From Beta vulgaris subsp. vulgaris (Eukaryota > Streptophyta > Magnoliopsida > Caryophyllales > Amaranthaceae), in contig NC_079208.1 of the NCBI RefSeq assembly GCF_026745355.1, forward strand, positions 18,283,213 to 18,347,212: a stretch of 64,000 nt of DNA. The letters run 5' to 3'. Each line of letters begins with the position of its first letter. The stretch's first letter is position 1. Made by a program: the position numbers and the translations under genes. The notes under the pieces are model-generated. The model was given only the letters and a program-made list of their open reading frames with translations, was not told the origin of the DNA and ran no database searches. This document shows, in pieces, positions 57,101 through 64,000 of this stretch.

Positions 57101-60100
57101 TACATGTTCTTTTTTTTTGTTTTTGGTGGGGTGTAGGGAGGGGGGGGGGGGTTCTAAAGCTATGTGTTAGTCTTCTCGAATTCTCTCTTTATTATCTTCT
57201 TCATGAGATATGTGACTGCTGCTGTGCTATAATTTGTAATACTCAGCTGCATTTTTGGTTGCAGAATCTTGAAAGCCGTGGATGATGCTCTACATCTCTC
57301 AGATGTTTTTGGAATTCATGCTTCTGATCCTGCTGTTATTTCAGTACTATTTGTGTTTTCAAATGTCTGGCAGTTGATTGATGCATCTTTGGATGATGAA
57401 GGTTTGCTTGAATACACTCTGGATAAGAGTTCTAGATGGCTGACTGGGGTACAGGATATGGAAATTGATGATCATGGTCACTTTCTTGAGAACAGAATAA
57501 AACCGCAAGAGGGGTTGCTAAAAATGAATACTTTGATGGCTATTGAGATGATAGTAGAATCGTTGCAGAATAAAGTCACAACACAGATTCTTTTTTTGGT
57601 GCGTCAGAATATGTAAGCATTGCTTCTTATGATAGTTGTGTTATTCATCTTATCTTCTGAATTACTTCCTCCGTTTCTAAATACTTGCAATGTCTCCCAT
57701 TTTAGGAAGTTCTCTATTGATTGCAACATTGACATTTTTGACTATATTTTTTTTTACCCTAAAACATGGGTGTTCATTTTTTATCTATCTCTATTTTCCT
57801 TGGTTTTTGTGCACATTTCAACGTTGGGACATGGGAGTATAAAAAAATGGAGGAAGTATATCTTTGCAAATGTATTAGGAGATTGCAAGGTTCATTTTGG
57901 CAATCCTTGCATTCTGATGAAATAGTTGTGGCACTATTAGTACTTAAATTAAAATCTTATGGTGTACTTAAATGAAAGCAAATGCTAAAGGGACTATTTT
58001 TTTTAAGTTTCTTTTACTAAAATTGTAATGGACTGAGAGCCATTTGAAAGAAGCTATTGCAAAACTAATGTGCACCAATTCTTACTGAATGATTGATTGT
58101 TGCATAAACCATGGCCACAAAATAGGCCCAAAGAAGTAAGAAACATTGCTCTATGAGATTTCTGCTGAGAAGTCTTTTCCTAGAAAATCTGGTATCCATC
58201 CAAAACACCTGAGGTGTGTTTGGTTGCACGAGAACATTTTCGACGGGAAGTGGTTTTCTAGTGAAAACCATTTTCTAGAGAAAAACTCAAATCTACATTG
58301 ATTCTCCTTTGTTTGATTGCAGGGGAAGTATGGAAAATGAGTAAGAACTGAGAACGGAGAGAAAATATAGTTAACCAAATTAGTGAAATGAGAATGAGTA
58401 AGATTTTCACACCATGGTTGAAGAGAGAAAAAGAGCGCTTTTGTCAAGTGAGGTGGATGGAGCCTTTGATGATGATAAAAAGTGTGGCATCCCTTGTCTC
58501 ATGAGGGAAAGGTTTTCTGTACCCTTGGAGAATAAAGTTCAGCCCATATTTTCCCTTCTCATATCCGGCAAAAACCAAACGTAGGAAAATATCACTTTCC
58601 TCCCAAACCAAACACAACCCAAGAGACATCGAAACAAGTTGCTCACCACAAACAAAAACTTTAATTCAACACCTGATGAAGAAAACAGAGCTCCTTCAAT
58701 GGCCAACAACCTGTTTCATAAGAAAAAATGTCAGCCCACAATGTTAGAAAATGTAGCTTATACTTATAGACTCCTCGCCAGCAAGATGTGAAACACACAA
58801 ATTTGGAAAATATTACTTCTTTTGTAAGATGGGAGGAAACAGGGGTGACTTCTATGGGATATAAGGTGATTTAGATAAGTGACCTTTCCATATATAGGGG
58901 ACTTGAAGAATAATGTTGGTTAACTTTCATTAAGATTTTGGTGTGAAATGATCGCCTTATTATATGTCCATGTTTTTGTCCTGAATTTGGCTTGGAAGAA
59001 ATACTGTTGAGGTCTCCACTCTCCGTTTCTGTATGAAATGGGCCTATTGTTTTAGTTTGATGAGAGATGTGCTAGCTACGAGCAAGATAACGTTCATAAA
59101 AGTATGAATTTCTTTTGACTAGAAGCAATCCTAGAAACTACATTTTAGATCTGTGATCATACTTCTCTGCAGAGAAGAGCAATCCTGTCTCTGCACATTG
59201 GTTTGATAATTTCGTTTCCGCTTTTTTCGGATGCCCTAATGGAAGGAGAAGGAAATGGTGCACACGGTTATGTGCAAGATCAAGATGAGTTGTTGGTCAT
59301 TAGTAGTGTTATTCCAAGTAACCGTGAGCCCCGTTATATATTTTAGGATATTGAACTTAGAGTTATGCTAGGATGGGAACTATAGGTTAGAGGAACCTCA
59401 AGAATATCATTCTGCAGCCTTATGTAACTATTGCGGCTTCCAATCAATTTTTTTTTATGCCTTAGATATATAGTTTTTAGGAATGAGTATGTTGTTAGTT
59501 TGGGGAACTAATGATATGTCATATGTGTATTTGGAAAACTTCCTGCCTTGTTAAGCTTTAGAATTTCGTGATTTAAAAACATATGTGCTGCTACCCTGTC
59601 AAGCAATGCCCGTGTCTGTGCTTCTGACTGACGGGAACGTGTAAATTACCTAATGGCCCACAGTAAGCACCTTTTATGGCTCAAAAGAGAAGGCGAAGGC
59701 ATTGTTCCTTTATTAGATGGACCATATACCTTATAAACTACTCATTCCTCTCTTCCTAATTGGACCTGGGACTTTACAGACTTACGCTAGTGAAAGAATG
59801 TGGCATCCATGTAAGTTGAAGTTGGCCCAAAGATCCATACCTAGGTGATTAAGATAATTAACATGTGTGGCTGGTCAGGCATTGATACGAAATGGAACAA
59901 CCTCGCTCTTCCCCACTTTGGGCCACGATGAACATATTTTTAGCACCCCATTTTCTCCTTTACTAAAACCAATACCCTACTCTTTTTTTAATAAAAATTT
60001 AAGGACCCACATTTTCTCCATTAAAAAAAAATTGACTCCACAATCTCCTATCACCTCTACCTTATTTTCAATAGGAGTTTATTAATAACCAAAAAACTTG

Positions 60101-60892
60101 TCATCTAAAACTATGTGCCATGATAAGTGTCAGTACTGTTTTGGGACAGAGGGAGTATATATTTTTCTTTATTTTTGTCATATACTTCTATAAGAGAAGC
60201 GAAATGAGTAACATCACATCATGTCTTGATCACAAATTCAAGTGAGGGCATCTTGGAAATGCATTTATTTACGTCTGTTTTCAGAGGGTGACTTTTTTTA
60301 GTAACTTATTTCTGTTGGAAGTAGTTTTTATTTGTTTTCTTTTGCATTATTCAATGATATGGCAACCAACCTTTGATCACTCTCATGCATTGCCTAGGCC
60401 CTCACATTGGAGAGGATTTTACCAACATTTGCAATTGCTTGCTTCAAGATCTTTGGCCCTAAGGAATTCCAAGCTCACAACACAAGAGATCTTTGCACAG
60501 GTGGCATCTGATACATGCAAACATCTACATTGGCAAAGCAAAACAAACCTGCAGCACCAGTTTCATGCAGTAATGGCCCCTGGATGTTTTGTACCATCTG
60601 CTGTCCAATGTCATGGTGCTAGTTGTTCTTCTCTGTGGCTCCCAATTGATCTGTTTCTAGAAGATGCTATGGAGGGAATTTTAGTAACTCCAACATGTGC
60701 CATCGATACGCTTACTGGTATGCATTTCATGTGGTTGTTTTCTGTTTTGATATGAGTAATCTCATGGGAAAGGAGAAAAAATTATGTGACACGTATGCAG
60801 GTATGTTGAAATCACTCCAGGCACTTTACAGTACAACATGGCATGACACATTCCTTGGCCTATGGATAGCAATTTTACGTCTTGTTCAAAGG
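54131..60892 (+). CDS. MED33: Mediator subunit 33 (REF4/RFR1-like), N-terminal five exons, partial
   Basis: Exons 54131-54405, 55074-55184, 57265-57612, 60398-60717 and 60801-60892 have GT-AG introns and matching phases (2, 2, 2, 1, 0), giving 382 codons without a stop. The start is the first ATG (MNPGMNEGVWDSVLELTKSA). The segments LWAIQLGSTLNSAGL, FLEKALALNF, RPSHWRGFYQHLQLLASRSL, QCHGASCSSLWLPIDLFLED and TTWHDTFLGLWIAILRLVQR match plant MED33A/B, a Mediator tail subunit in the nucleus that restrains phenylpropanoid gene expression in Arabidopsis. The family is about 1300 residues, so roughly two thirds should lie beyond 64000. Introns are long and hold several MITEs. Paralogue A or B cannot be decided. 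Confidence 0.93.
54534..54829. mobile_element. PIF/Harbinger-type MITE in MED33 intron 1, 296 bp
   Basis: The ends GGGGTCGTTTGG and CCAAACGACTCC are inverted repeats with little mismatch, flanked by TAA at 54531-54533 and 54830-54832. It is the same family as 27412-27709. Confidence 0.92.
56382..56453. repeat. 36 bp tandem duplication
   Basis: Two copies of CTCTCTTGATTAAACAAATC with flanking CT-rich sequence, period 36, in MED33 intron 2. Confidence 0.85.
56822..57059. mobile_element. Stowaway-like MITE in MED33 intron 2, 238 bp
   Basis: The left end ATCCCTCCGTTTTCTAAAGA and reversed right end GTCCATTTCCAAAAAAAAAG are imperfect inverted repeats continuing through TCTTCC. TA occurs at 56820-56821 and 57060-57061. 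Confidence 0.7.
57665..57856. mobile_element. Stowaway-like MITE in MED33 intron 3, 192 bp
   Basis: The left end CTTCCTCCGTTTCTAAATAC and reversed right end CTTCCTCCATTTTTTTATAC are inverted repeats. TA duplications lie at 57663-57664 and 57857-57858. It begins about 50 bp after the exon 3 donor. Confidence 0.8.
58213..58619. mobile_element. Putative MITE in MED33 intron 3
   Basis: The ends GGTGTGTTTGGTTG and, reversed, GGTTGTGTTTGGTTTG are similar inverted repeats about 0.4 kb apart. No target duplication is clear. Confidence 0.45.
60130..60156. mobile_element. Isolated Stowaway right end
   Basis: GTTTTGGGACAGAGGGAG followed by TA resembles a Stowaway terminus. No left partner was found within 300 bp, so it is a truncated relic. 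Confidence 0.4.
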
Positions 60893-63800
60893 GTATGTTA
60901 ATCAAGGCTAACTAGCAAAGCTTGAAGTATTACAAACAATGTCTTTTGGCAATATTCTCTAACAGGTTCCTCGATGATGCTCTAATCCATAACTTTTTGT
61001 TTCTCTACTTGTGTCAGAATTAGTTTTATTTTGTCTTATAATTGTCCATTTGTATACACAAATTAAGAAAATTAAATTACATCTTGAGCTATTCATGTGA
61101 TGACTTAGATATGTCGTCTTATCGCTATATTTCGATTCTGTGGAGTGCTGTTATTGTTCCCTCGTTTCTTCCTCTTTTGACTCTTTCCAAAATCTTTTCC
61201 CCCAGCATAATGTGAGGCCATGTGATCTACCCCTTGGCAGCAATCTGCACACATTTGTCCTCTGTCCTTGCCAGACCATTTTTGTTGTTGTCATTGCTAC
61301 TGATTTTGGCATTAATTTGGCTGTCCAAGTTGTAGTGTCTCATTGCTTTCATCATATGGTTGGGACTCTGTTTCTTGTTATTATACAAACTCTATTTAGT
61401 CTGAGATAAAGTTTGTCTTGAATAGATTAATGCATGCTACTCTTCTTGTCCTCTTAAGCCTGCTCTGAGTCTGACATATTTGATAGAATTCTTATATTTA
61501 GATAAGAAAAAATTTAATTATTAGAGAAGAAGCATGAATATAACCAAAGGGCCAACTTCCACATGAGACTTAATTAGGGGGTGAAATTACACCCATTGTA
61601 GAAGAAGCTTCTTAAGACCTCTGGTCAAAATGAACAGTTGACTTTTGTTTGCTAATTTTCTGTGCTAAAACGCTCTCATCCTCAAGTAAACTTGTGATAC
61701 GGATTTAAAATTCTATCATATGGGGTGGATGAGGCTCCGCTTTATCTTCTTCAAAGGCTCTGTTCAGTGTTATCTGTCTCTGAACTACCAGGGTCTAAAT
61801 GCAAAGCATATTTACTGGAGGTGCTAAGGTATCAGTGTGTCAAAGGCTGTGCCCTATTTTCGAAGGGGTAGAAATTTCTATTTTGCACTTCTTGTCTGGA
61901 TCAGTACCTACAACTCACATCCGGCAATATAATGGGAACAAAGTCATCATTGTTTAAGATTGGCGCATCTTGCAACTGAGCAGATTGCATATCTGAAGCA
62001 TGGGAACAGCCAAAGTTTCTTTAGCCATTTGAACTTTGAAGGTTTGTATCAAGGACATACCTTTGTGTTTTTAGTTGTATGTGCACTCACTGCTACGATG
62101 GTACCTAACATTCCTTTTCATAATTGAGTTTGAGTTGGCATGAACTCCAGGCATAATATGAACTTGATGTCTATCACTTTGAACACGTGAGCCTTGTTTA
62201 TAACCTTCTCATAAGAAAATAAGTTCCTCTGTACATAATGATTTCTGAATTGATCACCGATCTGGACAATATGTGCTGGAAGTCTGGAACCTTCAGGTTA
62301 CTGGAATCTTATCAAAAAGCCTTGGAATTCTTTAGTTGCTGCTTTGTAAACTAATCAAACCAAGGATCCATCGTGCACCATCGCACGGTCAGCCTCATGT
62401 GCCATTTATATCACACAATACCCTAATGTTCTGTACACCGTGCTGTTTCACAAATCACTTCAATACTTCATGCACCTCTTGATACCTCAGCCACATACTC
62501 AAGGTTCTGCAGGTGCCTTGATTGCGCTCTTAGGCTTCTGCAGCATGCCATTGCTGTATACAACGCGGAATTAAAACTCTCCTGCTCCGTTACAGAATGG
62601 CCGGTTTGTAACATATTTTGAATTTGCCATCCCGCAAAATCCCGTTATGGAACGCCATAATAAAAATCACATACTTCTCGCCGCGTTGTTCGTTCCGTAA
62701 CGCGAACTCGCCGCATTAGATAGCTTTTATCTATGTTACATCCGTTCTTTCCAGACATTAGCCAAAAAATATTTTATGATTTAATTATAAAGCCGATTAA
62801 TCATGATATTCTGGTAGATTTGATTATATTATGTTGTAATAATGCTTCATAAACTAAAACAATGCAAATAAGGTTAGAAAGTATTAATGTGAAATCTTTT
62901 AAAAAATTCACGCCGCATCGGCCGCAGAACATTCTATTCCCCCGTTACAAGCCGTTCCCGCGACAGCGCGACCGTTCCCGTTCCCGCGAACGCGTTTTTT
63001 TTCCATGGTATAAATGAGTACAATTCCTTCAATTGTTATCCTTTATTGTTGCCTCCTCGAAGCTTCTTTGGTGGTTGTTGATTTCCCATTGATGTTGTGA
63101 TCCATGATGGAAATTCTCACTGCCACCTTGCTCCATCACTTTGCCACCTTGCTCCATCACTTTTCCATGCATCACTATAGTTTGAGTAATTATCAGTCGT
63201 GCACTATGCTGGTCAAAGGACTATAGCTCGATCACCGAACCTAATGGTGTTGGCTAACTTGGCTTCATCATCCATAAGTGTTTCTTTGTTCCTCTTCTTG
63301 GCTCTTAACAAGTCTTGAATTATCAAGCTGTTTAGAAGGGAGATTGAGGGGCCTTTTGGTTCAATTAAGTGAAATGGAACGAGAACTGATGCTAGGGTGG
63401 TATAGAAAGAGAACCCAATAGCTAACTAGACATGTTTGGTTCAATCTTAGAATGAATTTAATATCCTTTTCCTAGTGTTTGGCTCGTGGAATAAATTCAT
63501 TGTAAGAAATAACTTTATCGTATATTACTATTTCTTAGATACTTATTTTATAATTATCTTTTCTTTTTCCTTCATAAATGCAGTATATTAAAAAGCATCA
63601 ATAAACTTTCAGAATGCTCATTCGCAAACTAAATGTCTGTAACACAACTGCCTAGGATCAAATCTCAAAGTTAGAGAGATATGGATGGTTTGTTCCCGAA
63701 TGGTTAGTTACTTTTCTTTGGAATAAGATTTTAGACTAGGGGATGCCATGGGTGTTTTTGCAGTCCCAATTCCATGTCTGCAAGTTTGAAGGTTTCGGGA

Positions 63801-64000
63801 GGAATAAGAAGAGTGAGTTTCTTTGATATCCTGCACCATTGTTGACTCTCGGAGTTTTGTGGCTGGAGAGGAGTGATATCCTGAAGTATGTCTCTGTGTC
63901 ATGAGTTTTTGTGGAAGAGACCTTTTTATCTCTTTTGTATTCTCTATTGTATTCTTTGCTGGTCTTTCTCTGTCTAATGTGGCATGCTTTGTGTTTTTTT
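60893..64000. other. Probable long MED33 intron, no exon recognised
   Basis: After the exon 5 donor (CAAAGG|GTATGT) I could not find the expected next MED33 segment. The earlier introns are already 2.1 and 2.8 kb long, so a long intron is plausible. A frame around 61727-61830 (DEAPLYLLQRLCSVLSVSEL) looks protein-like but does not match MED33 as I know it. MITE-like ends near 63350-63440 (TTTTGGTTCAATTAAG) are present. Confidence 0.4.
62555..63000. repeat. GC-rich block with CGTTAC/GGAACG motifs
   Basis: Within AT-rich intron sequence, two clusters (62560-62720 and 62910-63000) are dense in CGTTCC, GTAACG and CGCGAACGCG. They look like a diverged simple or transposon-derived repeat. No ends are defined. 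Confidence 0.45.

Noticed and set aside
61140..61409. 89-codon Cys/Val-rich frame as a MED33 exon
   Set aside because: It has no resemblance to MED33 and no suitable splice sites in phase 0.

Overview
This is a stretch of plant nuclear genome, almost certainly a eudicot. It is AT-rich, contains two intron-split plant genes, carries fragments of other plant genes (a plastid haem-pathway enzyme with its transit peptide, an acyl-CoA synthetase, a receptor-like kinase), and is dominated by plant transposon families. The species cannot be told from the sequence. No bacterial-style operon, CRISPR array, tRNA or rRNA gene is visible.

Layout. 1-4.4 kb: relic sequence with the 3' part of a gypsy-type LTR and a broken Ty1/copia gag on the minus strand. 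4.4-5.8 kb: a small CACTA transposon with target duplication GAT. 6.1-16.4 kb: a complete but degenerate Ty3/gypsy chromovirus (Tekay-like, minus strand) with two 2.4 kb LTRs, PBS, PPT and chromodomain. 18.5-28.5 kb: a five-exon minus-strand gene for an unrecognised, probably membrane-anchored plant protein of about 430 residues; its introns hold a Mutator-like element with a later tandem duplication, a Tourist MITE and other MITEs. 29.3-32.1 kb: a gag-only Tat-lineage LTR element with an internal deletion. 32.1-33.4 kb: a LINE reverse-transcriptase fragment and a likely Helitron 3' end.

33.6-52.6 kb: a 19 kb nested CACTA complex with target duplication ATA. The outer CACTA carries a multi-exon gene that I read as a Ptta/En/Spm-type transposon protein followed by a C48 (Ulp1-like) protease. 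Inside it sit a second CACTA (36.8-43.6 kb, duplication TAT), a Stowaway MITE (45.5 kb), a 1.4 kb TG...CA element with TTATA duplications, and a 3 kb solo LTR with ATTTT duplications. The solo LTR itself contains a 1.2 kb Stowaway-like element loaded with gene-like sequence. The inner CACTA is the most striking object: it carries exon pieces, with splice sites, from at least four unrelated host genes (HEMB/ALAD, a LACS8/9-type acyl-CoA synthetase, a DEIH-box RNA helicase and a PBS1-like kinase), all on the same strand.

54.1-60.9 kb and beyond: the first five exons of a Mediator subunit MED33 (REF4/RFR1) gene on the plus strand, whose upstream region is retrotransposon debris. The gene appears to run off the window. 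The two host genes are independent of each other; everything between them is layered transposon sequence, and the intact target-site duplications allow the insertion order to be read.
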